Assembly: GCA_964633715.1 (NCBI GenBank)
Contig: CAZWHQ010000042.1
Coordinates: 1 to 43,283, forward strand
DNA from: JAUWVG01 sp964633715
GTDB taxonomy: Bacteria; Acidobacteriota; Aminicenantia; Aminicenantales; Aminicenantaceae
Length of the DNA stretch: 43,283 nt
Direction: 5' to 3'
The first letter of the stretch is position 1. Every line of letters begins with the position of its first letter. The position numbers and the translations under genes were made by a program. Positions 27,141 through 35,526 of the stretch are shown in pieces. A model generated the notes under the pieces. It did not search any database. It saw only the letters and a program-made list of their open reading frames with translations, and was not told the origin of the DNA.

Positions 27141-27959
27141 TCAGTCTATGACGACCTTATCCAGGTTTTCCTCTGGTTGGGGATATTTCATTTTGAGTCC
27201 TTCCAGAGTAGAAATAACAATAGAGCTGATCACGAGATTGCGGTACCATTTGCGGTTGGCGGGAATGATGTACCAGGGAGCCCATTCCGTGCTTGTCTTG
27301 CTCAAGGCATCTTCGAAGGCCTTCATGTATTGAGGCCACAATTTTCTTTCTTCCAAATCTTTAAAACTGAATTTCCATTGTTTATGAGCTGTTTCTATTC
27401 GAGAGAGGAAGCGCTGCTTCTGTTCTTCTTGATCTATGTGAAGATAAAATTTAAGAATCACGGTCCCCTCCTCGGCCAGCATCTTCTCAAAAGCCTTGAT
27501 TTGGTCGAACCGCCGCCTCCAGATTTTTTGAGGGACTAGGCTGTGCACTCTAACCACGAGTATATCTTCATAGTGACTGCGGTTAAAAATAACAATCTCT
27601 CCCTTTCCAGGGGTGTTTTTATGAACACGCCACAGGTAGTCATGGTCAAGTTCTATTTTAGTTGGTGCCTTAAAACTGGCAACTTTAACTCCTTGTGGAT
27701 TAACTCCCTCAAAAACATGGCGGATCGTCCCATCCTTCCCCCCTGAATCCATTGCCTGGAGTACGATGAGAACTTTGTTTTTATGTTCCGCGTAAAGCAT
27801 CTCCTGAAGTGATTCCAACCTTGTATTGAGTTGCTTCAACAAATCCCGGGCATCTTTTTTTTTGCCCTCAAAAAACCGCTTTTCGTTCGGATCCCATTTT
27901 GTAAGATCGACTTTTTGTCCTGGTTTAAATCGATAGTCATCTAATTCTTTTTTATTCAT
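27141..27959 (-). CDS. ppk2: Polyphosphate kinase 2 (PPK2)
   Basis: A 272-residue cytosolic enzyme that transfers phosphate between polyphosphate and nucleotides. The ATG at 27959 is preferred over an upstream in-frame start at 27986 because AAAGGAAC lies 4 bases before it. PPK2 marks are Walker A QAMDSGGKDGT, HVFEGVNPQGVKVASF, the DYLWRVHKNTPGKGEI lid region, Walker B-like FNRSHYEDILVVRVH and the C-terminal APWYIIPANRKWYRN. The single-domain length fits the short PPK2 classes that make nucleoside di- or triphosphates. It is convergent with the HerA-like gene and divergent from the nucleotide-translocase-like gene. Confidence 0.92.
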   Translation of the reverse strand: MNKKELDDYRFKPGQKVDLTKWDPNEKRFFEGKKKDARDLLKQLNTRLESLQEMLYAEHKNKVLIVLQAMDSGGKDGTIRHVFEGVNPQGVKVASFKAPTKIELDHDYLWRVHKNTPGKGEIVIFNRSHYEDILVVRVHSLVPQKIWRRRFDQIKAFEKMLAEEGTVILKFYLHIDQEEQKQRFLSRIETAHKQWKFSFKDLEERKLWPQYMKAFEDALSKTSTEWAPWYIIPANRKWYRNLVISSIVISTLEGLKMKYPQPEENLDKVVID

Positions 27960-28080
27960 TTTTGTTCCTTTGAGTAAAATAACCATAACACGGTTTTTGA
28001 AGTCATTTCAACGATCATTCGCTGCCATTCACAAAATAAAAAGCGAAAAGCCAATTTTAAGATAGCCCATAGAAACTTAA

Positions 28081-28110
28081 TTGACCCCTCCTCTTTTCCT
28101 GTGCTACAGT
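28081..28110 (+). promoter_or_regulatory. Promoter for a near-leaderless transporter mRNA
   Basis: TTGACC (28081-28086), an 18-base spacer and TACAGT (28105-28110). The ATG at 28122 would be only a few bases after the transcription start, and no ribosome site is visible before it. Confidence 0.45.
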
Positions 28111-28121
28111 AATCAAAAGTT

Positions 28122-30656
28122 ATGCCCAACCGGATTCACAAACTCCTTTCCCGTATTGTGGATATTAAACCGGAAGAAGTACACATTTCGGTCTTGCTTT
28201 TCTTTTTTTTCTTTCTGATCACTGCTCCTCATACCATCATAAAAGCCCTTCGCTATGCCGACCTTTTGACGAATATCGGTTTTCAAGTTGGACTCCCCAA
28301 GGCCTATTTTTTTACAGCTTTGGTCTCAGGAATTGTCGTTTTCTTGCATTCAAAAATTCAGTCTAAAGTGTCCCTTCAGGTATTGATCACAACAAGCCTC
28401 GTTTTTTTCGCCGTGACCGGTCTTTTCTTCTTGTTCTTCATGGGTTCACTCTATACAACATCTATCTCCTACATATATTGGATTTGGGGCAGTATTCTTG
28501 TTGTCGTTTTGATGACACATTTTGGGCTGACATTTAACGAAATCTTCAATTTTCAAGAGACCAAACGTTTGATCGGTTTCTGTGGAAGTGGGGGAATTCT
28601 TGGAGGAACCATCGGAGGTTTGGTTGGGCACCTGTTAATAAAAGTGAATTTAGGGAAAGTGCTCCTCCCTCTTGCTTGTGGACTACTTTTTATATGTATT
28701 TTTGTAGTCAAAGCCATTTTTTCACAGCACAAAATGCGCCAATCCTTTTCTCAAGATCCTCAAAAAAAGCCAAAACAATCTGAAGAAGTGGGTTTTTTAG
28801 ACAGCTTCAATGCTGTAAAAAAAAACCGCCTGCTTATTTTTATTACCTTAATGGTGGTTTTATCTATAATTGTTTCCACATTCATCGATTATCAGTTTAG
28901 TTCAATAGTTCAGGACAAGTTCGATTCGCAAATACAAAAGCAGTCTTTTTTAACGCTATTTTTTGGTCTTGTGACACTGGCCGCGTTTTTCTTCCAAATT
29001 TTCTTAACTTCTAAACTTCTCAAAAAAACAAAAGGCATCTTTTTGGCCTTAATTCTGGCTCCATTAGTTTTGATGGTCGGTTCTCTTGGAATTCTTATTG
29101 GTTCCATATCGCTGCTTTCGGTTATAATTGTCAAAAGCAGTGACGAGGGTTTGACATTTTCGCTCACTCAATCTGTACGAAATATCCTGTACCTTCCCTT
29201 AAGCGCTGACCTAAGATCAAAGGCCAGGCCGTTTATCCAAATGTTTATCAATCAGGTGGCCAAAGTGATCGCCGCAGGTTTACTCTTCGTCTATGGCCTT
29301 TATTTAGACATAATGAAAGATGATATTAGCCATGTTGATAGATTAAGTTTGAGACAGGATAACACCGTAGCCGAAAGCCTCAGCTTATGGATTATCTGGT
29401 TCTCCCTTTTCTGGATCCTGGTAAACATTCGTATTTTTAGGCACTATATTGGAACCATTAAACAAAAGATCTCACGTAAGTGGAACCGGGCGGAAAAAGA
29501 CGTTGCAGGAAAAATCGATATCCATTACGCCAAACACATTTTTGACACTTTGGAGAGCAGGGAAAGAAGTCCATCTCTCTACGCCATGCATTTATTTGAA
29601 CTTTTAGAACGAGGTCAATTGACGCCAGAAGTAAGAAAAATGATTTCCCAAAAAAAAGAAGGCGTGAATTTATCGTATACACAAAATCTGTTCAACACAG
29701 AGGGTGCCAGCTGGTTTCCGCAAGCGGAAGATGACTTCGAACTGGACAGATTTATTACTGACATCAAAGAAATCTTATCTCTTGAGGACTACCAAAAATT
29801 AATGGGAACACAGGTAGAAAAAGAGAGGGAACAGGGCAAGGAGACCGAAATAAAGAGGATGGAACTGGCCAAAGCCATCGGCATGATGGATCCAAATGCG
29901 CCCTTAGTCAGGAGACTCAAAGATTTGATCGCAGATGATTCACCTCAGGTCGCCCGGTATGCCATCGAAAGTGCAGTCAAACTTAAAAAAGAAGAACACA
30001 TCCCAGCTGTCATTGAAAAACTGAGTCTTCCGCAAATTAGAGAAGATGCTGTCTCAGCCCTATTAAAATTCGGCTCTCCTGCTCAGCAAGAGCTGGGAAA
30101 AAAGCTGATAAATAAAAGGACTTATGTCGATCTGAAAAAAGTCATCATTTCTGTACTCTCCCGAATTGGCACTCAGGAGTCGGCAGATGTTTTACAACAT
30201 GAGCTGGATCTAGACTCCGATGAGATAACAACAGATTTACTGGAGGCTCTAGACCAGATTCGATCGGAGAATCCTGAAGTCCGGTTCTCCGAATCTATCG
30301 CCAAAAGAAAAACATACGCTCTTGTTCATCAATATTGCAGGACATTTCTTGAATTGAAGAGTTTGGATACGAAAAATAATGAAAAAGTAGTAAAAACACT
30401 TCAGAGGACTCTGGAGATATGTTTTGCGGATATTTTCAAATTATTGGGTTTCTATCATCCTCATGACGACATAACCCGGGCCTATCAAAATTTCAAAACT
30501 GGGAAAAAAGAGTCCAGGGATTTTGCCGTAGAACTGCTGGATAATACTTTACGTAGAGATATACGGGAAATCATTTTGCCGCTGATTATAGATATTCCTC
30601 CTGACGCTCGAATCCAAAGATTCCAGCAGATGCTGAAGGAATTTACCGAATTCTAA
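28122..30656 (+). CDS. ATP/ADP translocase-like (NTT) transporter fused to HEAT repeats
   Basis: An 844-residue inner-membrane protein. Residues 1-440 carry about twelve membrane helices of the nucleotide-translocase/MFS type (KALRYADLLTNIGFQVGLPKAYF, FNEIFNFQETKRLIGFCGSGGILGG, SSDEGLTFSLTQSVRNILYLPL, KARPFIQMFINQVAKVIAAG). The cytosolic half has HEAT-like helical repeats at about 580-720 (LVRRLKDLIADDSPQVARYAIESAV, HIPAVIEKLSLPQIREDAVSALL). NTT proteins of intracellular bacteria swap ATP for ADP. Free-living bacteria have longer HEAT-fused relatives whose substrates are unknown. It lies next to PPK2 and 1 base before the methyltransferase gene. Intact. Confidence 0.78.
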   Translation: MPNRIHKLLSRIVDIKPEEVHISVLLFFFFFLITAPHTIIKALRYADLLTNIGFQVGLPKAYFFTALVSGIVVFLHSKIQSKVSLQVLITTSLVFFAVTGLFFLFFMGSLYTTSISYIYWIWGSILVVVLMTHFGLTFNEIFNFQETKRLIGFCGSGGILGGTIGGLVGHLLIKVNLGKVLLPLACGLLFICIFVVKAIFSQHKMRQSFSQDPQKKPKQSEEVGFLDSFNAVKKNRLLIFITLMVVLSIIVSTFIDYQFSSIVQDKFDSQIQKQSFLTLFFGLVTLAAFFFQIFLTSKLLKKTKGIFLALILAPLVLMVGSLGILIGSISLLSVIIVKSSDEGLTFSLTQSVRNILYLPLSADLRSKARPFIQMFINQVAKVIAAGLLFVYGLYLDIMKDDISHVDRLSLRQDNTVAESLSLWIIWFSLFWILVNIRIFRHYIGTIKQKISRKWNRAEKDVAGKIDIHYAKHIFDTLESRERSPSLYAMHLFELLERGQLTPEVRKMISQKKEGVNLSYTQNLFNTEGASWFPQAEDDFELDRFITDIKEILSLEDYQKLMGTQVEKEREQGKETEIKRMELAKAIGMMDPNAPLVRRLKDLIADDSPQVARYAIESAVKLKKEEHIPAVIEKLSLPQIREDAVSALLKFGSPAQQELGKKLINKRTYVDLKKVIISVLSRIGTQESADVLQHELDLDSDEITTDLLEALDQIRSENPEVRFSESIAKRKTYALVHQYCRTFLELKSLDTKNNEKVVKTLQRTLEICFADIFKLLGFYHPHDDITRAYQNFKTGKKESRDFAVELLDNTLRRDIREIILPLIIDIPPDARIQRFQQMLKEFTEF

Positions 30657-30657
30657 A

Positions 30658-31782
30658 ATGTGGAGAATACGCATGTTTAGAAAAAAATTTGCAAAGGGAC
30701 AAACAGACCAGGAACACGTGCTCCAGAATTCCAGTCCGCCTCCCCTTTCCGACGAATCCTTTCTCGAAAATATCTACCGGGAAATACTGGGACGTGAAAT
30801 TGACGGCTTGGGAAAGGAACACTATCTAAATTACCTAAAAGAGGGAAACACACAGACCTCCGTAATCCTTGATATCATCAAATCAGAGGAATTCATTAAT
30901 AAAGTCATTAGAGAAAACGTCCATCTTCTCTCCATCAGGGAGGAAAAATCCGATGCATATAAAAAAGGATTTGATAGGAATGCCAAGAAAAGCATTTGGC
31001 TCTTTCATGCAAAGGAAATGGAAGATTTTGATTGGTTGGAAGAGAAAATCCTCACCAATGGTTATTACGAAAAACCCGGTGTCTGGAGCCTTCTCATCAG
31101 CGAAGATAAGAGATTGATGGCCGAAATCACAGCCTTTTTCCAACCGCGTAACGTCTTGGATATCGGCTGCGCCAACGGCCCTATCATGAAATGTCTTATG
31201 GATCTGGGAATTCCCTCGGAGGGTATAGACATCAGCAGGATGGCCAAGGGGAAAGCCTTTCCCGAAGTCAAAGGTCACATTCATCTAGGCGATCTTCTGA
31301 GTGTGGATTTCTCACAGACCTTCGATGTGGTCCTCGGACTGGATGTCTTCGAGCATCTCAATCCCAATAAACTCGATCTCTATATAAAAAAAATCCATAC
31401 TCTGCTTGGAAATGAAGGTTTTCTTTACTGTAATATCCCTGCTTTCGGCACTGATCCTATTTTTGGAGAAATATTTCCTGTCTATATTCAAGAATGGGAG
31501 GAAGATATCCAGAAAAACCAATGTTTCCGGACCATCCATGTAGATGAATCCGGCTATCCCATCAATGGCCATATCATCGGAGGGGATTCTCCATGGTGGG
31601 TTCAGCAATTTGAACGTGCGGGATTTGAAAGGGAAAAGGAAATCGAAAGGGATCTGCACACCCGTTTTGACACGACGATGGAAAAAATCCACGTGGCCCG
31701 CAAGGCCTACTATGTTTTCTCTAAAAACCGGTCTCCCGAAAAAATAGCTACGATCCGGGATAAAATCCAAACAGATCTATAA
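30658..31782 (+). CDS. DUF4214 domain-SAM methyltransferase fusion
   Basis: A 374-residue cytosolic protein starting one base after the transporter stop, so translation is probably coupled; an alternative ATG is at 30673. Residues 33-80 (LSDESFLENIYREILGREID, then SVILDIIKSEEF) match the DUF4214 helical domain. Residues 130-350 form a class I methyltransferase: motif I VLDIGCANGPIM, an acidic GIDISRMA, VVLGLDVFEHLNPNK and a GFLYCNIPAFG strand. DUF4214 is common in surface-glycan and S-layer related proteins, and such methyltransferases often cap or decorate glycans. Substrate is unknown. Confidence 0.82.
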   Translation: MWRIRMFRKKFAKGQTDQEHVLQNSSPPPLSDESFLENIYREILGREIDGLGKEHYLNYLKEGNTQTSVILDIIKSEEFINKVIRENVHLLSIREEKSDAYKKGFDRNAKKSIWLFHAKEMEDFDWLEEKILTNGYYEKPGVWSLLISEDKRLMAEITAFFQPRNVLDIGCANGPIMKCLMDLGIPSEGIDISRMAKGKAFPEVKGHIHLGDLLSVDFSQTFDVVLGLDVFEHLNPNKLDLYIKKIHTLLGNEGFLYCNIPAFGTDPIFGEIFPVYIQEWEEDIQKNQCFRTIHVDESGYPINGHIIGGDSPWWVQQFERAGFEREKEIERDLHTRFDTTMEKIHVARKAYYVFSKNRSPEKIATIRDKIQTDL

Positions 31783-31805
31783 AAATTTTAAAAAGGAAGG
31801 CTCTA

Positions 31806-31964
31806 ATGGGCGTTCAGAACGAGAAAGAAAAGCTTGAGAATCTTAAGAGACGAACCAGGATGAAAAGGAGCGAAAAGAAAAAGAAACAACCAAGAAGGAA
31901 AAGGGGAAAAAAGCCTTCGATAAAACTCAGTATTCCTTCCCGCCGGGGGAAGAAAAAAAAGTGA
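31806..31964 (+). CDS. Very basic 52-residue protein of unknown function
   Basis: A short gene with an AAAAAGGAAGG ribosome site ending 5 bases before the ATG. The product starts MGVQNEKEKLENLKRRTRMK and is then dominated by Lys and Arg, ending SRRGKKKK. Roughly half its residues are basic. It has one short helical start and one SIKLSIP stretch. Such a charge suggests contact with nucleic acid, ribosome or polyphosphate, but that is inference. It is in line with the transporter-methyltransferase operon, 23 bases after it. The clear ribosome site and the ordered length favour a real gene over chance. Confidence 0.6.
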   Translation: MGVQNEKEKLENLKRRTRMKRSEKKKKQPRRKRGKKPSIKLSIPSRRGKKKK

Positions 31965-32007
31965 ATACAAAGAGATTCTATTTGGTTTTTTCTTTGAAAA
32001 ATGAGTA

Positions 32008-32511
32008 ATGGATAGAGAAATAATAGAAATTGTCCCTTACAATCCCCAATGGCCCCAAATATATGATAACGAGGGGCCACTTATACGCCAAGCTCTGGGC
32101 AGCAAATGTCTGGCTATCCATCACTTCGGCTCTACATCTGTAGCCGGCTCGAGTGCCAAAGCAATAATTGACATACTCGCTGTTGTAAAGGATTTCTCTT
32201 GTATAGATATCTCCAGTTTAGAAAAGTTGGGATTTGAAAATCGCGGTGAAGTCATACCGTCAGGAAGGGTTTTCTCAAAAAAGACACCCCGAATTCATCT
32301 TCATCTTTTCGAAGAAGGAAATCCTCTTATAGAGCAAAATCTTTTGTTTCGGGATTGGCTAAGAATACATGAAAAGGACCGCGATGCTTACTCAAAAACC
32401 AAAAAAGATTTAGCCAACAAGCACACAAATGGGATGAGCTATTGTTATGCAAAAACGGAATTTATAAACATGATCATAAAAAAAGCAAAAAAACGCAGGA
32501 AGAATACATAA
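32008..32511 (+). CDS. GrpB family (UPF0157) protein
   Basis: A 167-residue protein of the nucleotidyltransferase-fold GrpB family. Its signature is IIEIVPYNPQWPQIYDNE near the start, AIHHFGSTSVAGSSAKAIIDIL in the middle and IHLHLFEEGN with NLLFRDWLRIHEKDRDAYSKTK near the end. Length is typical (about 165-180). The GSTSV...KAIIDI motif corresponds to the polymerase-beta-like active site, although the reaction is not settled for this family. A GrpB domain is sometimes fused to dephospho-CoA kinase. It is 43 bases after the basic-protein gene, with no strong ribosome site. Confidence 0.9.
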   Translation: MDREIIEIVPYNPQWPQIYDNEGPLIRQALGSKCLAIHHFGSTSVAGSSAKAIIDILAVVKDFSCIDISSLEKLGFENRGEVIPSGRVFSKKTPRIHLHLFEEGNPLIEQNLLFRDWLRIHEKDRDAYSKTKKDLANKHTNGMSYCYAKTEFINMIIKKAKKRRKNT

Positions 32512-32532
32512 AGTTTAAAACACTTTTAAACT
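32512..32532. terminator. Perfect 9-bp A+T-rich hairpin after grpB
   Basis: AGTTTAAAA-CAC-TTTTAAACT begins right after the stop codon. The stem is perfect but A+T-rich and has no strong T-tract after it, so termination would be weak. Confidence 0.35.
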
Positions 32533-32622
32533 GTCTCTCTCCCAAATATTAAATGAGTATGCATACCCCCCTTAACGATTATTTCTCTCGTACGGATGAA
32601 AAATCCCAAATACAAATCTCAG

Positions 32623-33492
32623 CTACAGACCTCTAAAGTATTCAGGTTTTAAGAGAATTTTTCCGCCCAGGGCCAAATCGATAGCTTCAACAAGTTTTCT
32701 TTTGTCTCTGGACAGGATGCCTTCGAGTGGCAGGTAGTTCGAGGCATGATTGGTTCGAAATATGGTTCTTTCGGTCTCGATATTTTCGATAATGGTTCTC
32801 ATTTCATTTAAAAGTCCTTTTTCATCGGGGAGGATAAATTTCTTAGCTTCAAAATCTTTGTACAAGGGGGTTCCCTTGACAATCATAAGGGTCAATAGGC
32901 TGAAATATAGGGGCTTCATTGCAGAAACAGCAGAGGCGGTTTTAATCGCATGCTCTTCGGAAACTTCGACTCCACCGAGCCCAAGCAAGCCAATCACCGA
33001 GATTTTCATCCCATTTTTCTGAGCCTTCAAAACAGCCTCAATAATCTCCTTTGGCGTGACTCCCTTTTTGACCTTTTCAAGAACCCGTTCTGACCCACTT
33101 TCCAAACCGATGTAACCGATAGTCAGTTTTCTCTGGACAAGCTGTTGGATTTCCTTTTCGCTTTTGGAAAGAATATTCCGGGCATTAAAGTAAATTCCGA
33201 CTCTGTTTAAATGAGGGAAGGTTTCATTCAGCAGATCCAAAATGGGCAAAAGTCTGCTCCCCGATAGGACGAGCCCGTCTCCATCGCAGAGAAAAACTCT
33301 CTTTATATCGGGGTAGGCTTTTTTAGCCATGAGGATATCCTGTTTGACTTCGTTAAAGGGGCGGATTTTAAACGGTTTCTCCAGGTAGGCTGGACAGAAG
33401 GTGCATCTGTTCCATGAGCAGCCATAGGTAATCTGCAGCAGATAGCTTCTGGCCTCGCTGGGAGGTCTGATCACTTGTCCAAAATATCTCAT
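32623..33492 (-). CDS. Radical SAM protein with CX4CX2C cluster motif
   Basis: A 289-residue radical S-adenosylmethionine enzyme of unknown substrate. The cluster ligands are in YGCSWNRCTFCPAY (Cys25, 30, 33), a CX4CX2C spacing in place of the common CX3CX2C. Further radical SAM marks are KRVFLCDGDGLV, NARNILSKSE and YIGLESGSERVLEKVKKGVTP, the last being typical of the Elp3/MiaB/B12-dependent group. There is no B12 domain and no extra cluster domain, so it is a minimal core. I have seen this CSWNRCTFC form in many uncharacterised radical SAM proteins of anaerobes. It is alone on the minus strand. Confidence 0.85.
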   Translation of the reverse strand: MRYFGQVIRPPSEARSYLLQITYGCSWNRCTFCPAYLEKPFKIRPFNEVKQDILMAKKAYPDIKRVFLCDGDGLVLSGSRLLPILDLLNETFPHLNRVGIYFNARNILSKSEKEIQQLVQRKLTIGYIGLESGSERVLEKVKKGVTPKEIIEAVLKAQKNGMKISVIGLLGLGGVEVSEEHAIKTASAVSAMKPLYFSLLTLMIVKGTPLYKDFEAKKFILPDEKGLLNEMRTIIENIETERTIFRTNHASNYLPLEGILSRDKRKLVEAIDLALGGKILLKPEYFRGL

Positions 33493-33546
33493 CCTTTCTC
33501 TCGAAAAATTTAGTTTAATGGAGTTTCACTCAAAAATCTAGCTGCG

Positions 33547-33565
33547 TTAGTCAGAATGAGGCATT
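33547..33565. repeat. Copy 1 of a short dispersed repeat
   Basis: TTAGTCAGAATGAGGCATT matches 17 of 19 bases of a second copy at 40102-40120. Both copies lie in intergenic sequence next to decayed genes. Confidence 0.4.
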
Positions 33566-33659
33566 TGCCGGAGCCCATTGAAAAAATCGAAAAGAACGGA
33601 TAATATTCTTGACTGTGTTTAAGCGTTCATGAAGCATGAGAAATAGGTGGGAGGAAAAA

Positions 33660-33794
33660 ATGATACTTTCCGGGAAAGTCGCGATTATAACTGGGGGCGA
33701 CCCTGGGATCGGCAAATCGACCGCCGAGCTTTTTTCCAGGGGAGGGGCCCAGGTATGCATCACAGGCCGGAATGAAAATAAAGGAGTAATCTAA
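33660..33794 (+). pseudogene. N-terminal stub of a short-chain dehydrogenase/reductase gene
   Basis: A 44-codon frame behind GGGAGGAA reads MILSGKVAIITGG, then DPGIGKSTAELFSRGG and VCITGRNENKGVI. This is the first beta-alpha-beta unit of an SDR, with the TGxxxGxG cofactor motif (TGGDPGIG) preserved. SDRs are about 250 residues, so more than 80 per cent is gone. The frame ends inside the ribosome site of the next gene and shares TAATG with it. A deletion seems to have joined an SDR start to the upstream edge of the M24-like gene. Dead as an enzyme, it could still act as a leader peptide. Confidence 0.75.
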
Positions 33795-35227
33795 TGTTGA
33801 CTCGAAAAGTCTTTTGTATGGTTCTTTCTTTATCCATGTTACTGGGACTGTGCCATCTGGCAACGCCCGGTCGACAGGTTCAAAAAGAAGACGATTTAAA
33901 AGAATGGAATAACCAGATTCGCCGGGAAAAGTTTGACCTCGTTTTGCCTGAAGTCATGAGGAAGAATAATGTCGACATGTGGATCCATGTGATGAGAGAA
34001 ACCATCCCCGATCCTTTTGGTGCCCAAGACCTGGGGAGCACCTCAGGTGTTTTTGTCTTCACAGACCGTGGCAGCGACCGGATCGAACGTGCAGTTCTCG
34101 GACGCCGATGGGGAGCTTCGCATGCTGGAGAGACATGGAGAGTGACTTGGGAGACCAAGTTGGTCGAGGAATGTGGAGCCTACGACATAGTCCAAAACCC
34201 AGTTCTTGTGTTGCAGCCTCCGGGAGGCCCGAAAACAGAATATGATTACAGATTCAATGGCCTGAGAGAATTCGTCGAAGAACGCGATCCCAAACGCATT
34301 GCTCTAAATTACAAACATAATCTGGGACCTTATCCAACCACAACACGAGCACAAGATGGCCTGTCGCATACGGACTACCTTCTTTTGGCCGAAGAACTCG
34401 GCGATAAATATGCCGACAGGATAGTTTCGTCTGAAAATGTGATGATGGATTACATTATCAGAAAGGTACCAAGTGAAATCAAACTGCTCAAGAAAATGCG
34501 TGAGAACGAAGATGAACGTGTAAAAAAAGCTTTTTCTGAAATCTTGCCTGGTGTGACCAAGAATCGCGAGAAAGGAGTGACTGTCTTTCGCAGGAGAGGC
34601 ACAGGGATATCACAGAGGGGACGGACTTCAGGCCATGAAAACGTCGTGATTCAGGGCGGCGACATCGTTGCATCCCCAAGCCAGGGAAGGTTCGCCTACG
34701 TGCTCCGTGAAGGAGAAACTGAACCGCCTCCAGACATCAAAAAACTTTGGACCGAATACAAGAAAATCGATAAGATCCTGGCAGAGACCATTCAAGTGGG
34801 ACTGACCCCTCGTGAAATAGTCAGAAACTACAAGGCCAAATTCGAAAAGGAAGGGATTATTATAAGGGACGTTCAATTACACCTCTTTGCCCAAAGGAAT
34901 AATTTCTCCGCTTATACTGCAGGTTTTGATCCCAAAAAAACCCACCTCAATATCGACTGCCACGCTATGGGGAAAGGGGCTCGGGAGAGGAAGTTCGAGA
35001 ATTATTTTGGCCCCAGGATTGGCTCTAATGGTCCGGAGTGGATGTGGGATATACCACTCCCACCCAACCACCACTTTGTTTTAGAATATTTTATCTATAT
35101 GCCCTCGCCGTCCAGCGAACACGAAGACCAATATTTATTCTGGTGGAATCATGAGCAGGCGCTTGTCACCGAAAATGGAGTCGAATATTTATCCCCGCCA
35201 CAAGAGGAGCTTTATCTCATTAAATAA
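33794..35227 (+). CDS. M24 (Xaa-Pro aminopeptidase-like) protein with damaged metal site
   Basis: A 477-residue exported protein of the creatinase/aminopeptidase P fold. The signal peptide is MLTRKVFCMVLSLSMLLGLC. The N-terminal creatinase-like domain covers about 30-230 (VMRKNNVDMWIHVMRE, HTDYLLLAEELGDKYADRIVSSE). The pita-bread domain has NVVIQGGDIVASPSQGRFAYVLREGE at about 283-305. Here the family normally has GD, then a metal-binding DxG...TD stretch before the QR-FAYVLREGE segment; about ten residues with both Asp ligands are missing. The later LEYFIYMP and ALVTENGVEYL Glu regions remain. It may be a non-catalytic homologue or a decaying gene. The ATG has AAGGAG 7 bases upstream, inside the SDR stub. 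Confidence 0.75.
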   Translation: MLTRKVFCMVLSLSMLLGLCHLATPGRQVQKEDDLKEWNNQIRREKFDLVLPEVMRKNNVDMWIHVMRETIPDPFGAQDLGSTSGVFVFTDRGSDRIERAVLGRRWGASHAGETWRVTWETKLVEECGAYDIVQNPVLVLQPPGGPKTEYDYRFNGLREFVEERDPKRIALNYKHNLGPYPTTTRAQDGLSHTDYLLLAEELGDKYADRIVSSENVMMDYIIRKVPSEIKLLKKMRENEDERVKKAFSEILPGVTKNREKGVTVFRRRGTGISQRGRTSGHENVVIQGGDIVASPSQGRFAYVLREGETEPPPDIKKLWTEYKKIDKILAETIQVGLTPREIVRNYKAKFEKEGIIIRDVQLHLFAQRNNFSAYTAGFDPKKTHLNIDCHAMGKGARERKFENYFGPRIGSNGPEWMWDIPLPPNHHFVLEYFIYMPSPSSEHEDQYLFWWNHEQALVTENGVEYLSPPQEELYLIK

Positions 35228-35526
35228 GATATGCAGCTCAATTTAGACGACACATATGAGGCATGAAATATCTCATTTGAAAAATTTTCATACCAGAACT
35301 TTTTATATATCTGACTCATTCTATTGGTGTTAGATTAGCCAAACTAGAAATAAAGATAGACATAAAAGAAATAAACTATAAAAATAAAGACGAGAAATAA
35401 ACTGCTGAGCAGATAAAATTGTTTTGATATGTTGGTTTTAAAAGGCTTTTTTATAGTATTATTCCCTTGTCAAAGGACATTCCACATTAAATTGTTTTCA
35501 AACTAAGAAGAGGTTTTAGGCCACAA
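35228..35526. other. A+T-rich spacer without a recognisable gene
   Basis: This stretch is A+T-rich with scattered short dyads (for example TGAAAA-A-TTTTCA near 35277-35290). I see no coding frame, RNA gene or convincing promoter. Confidence 0.5.
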
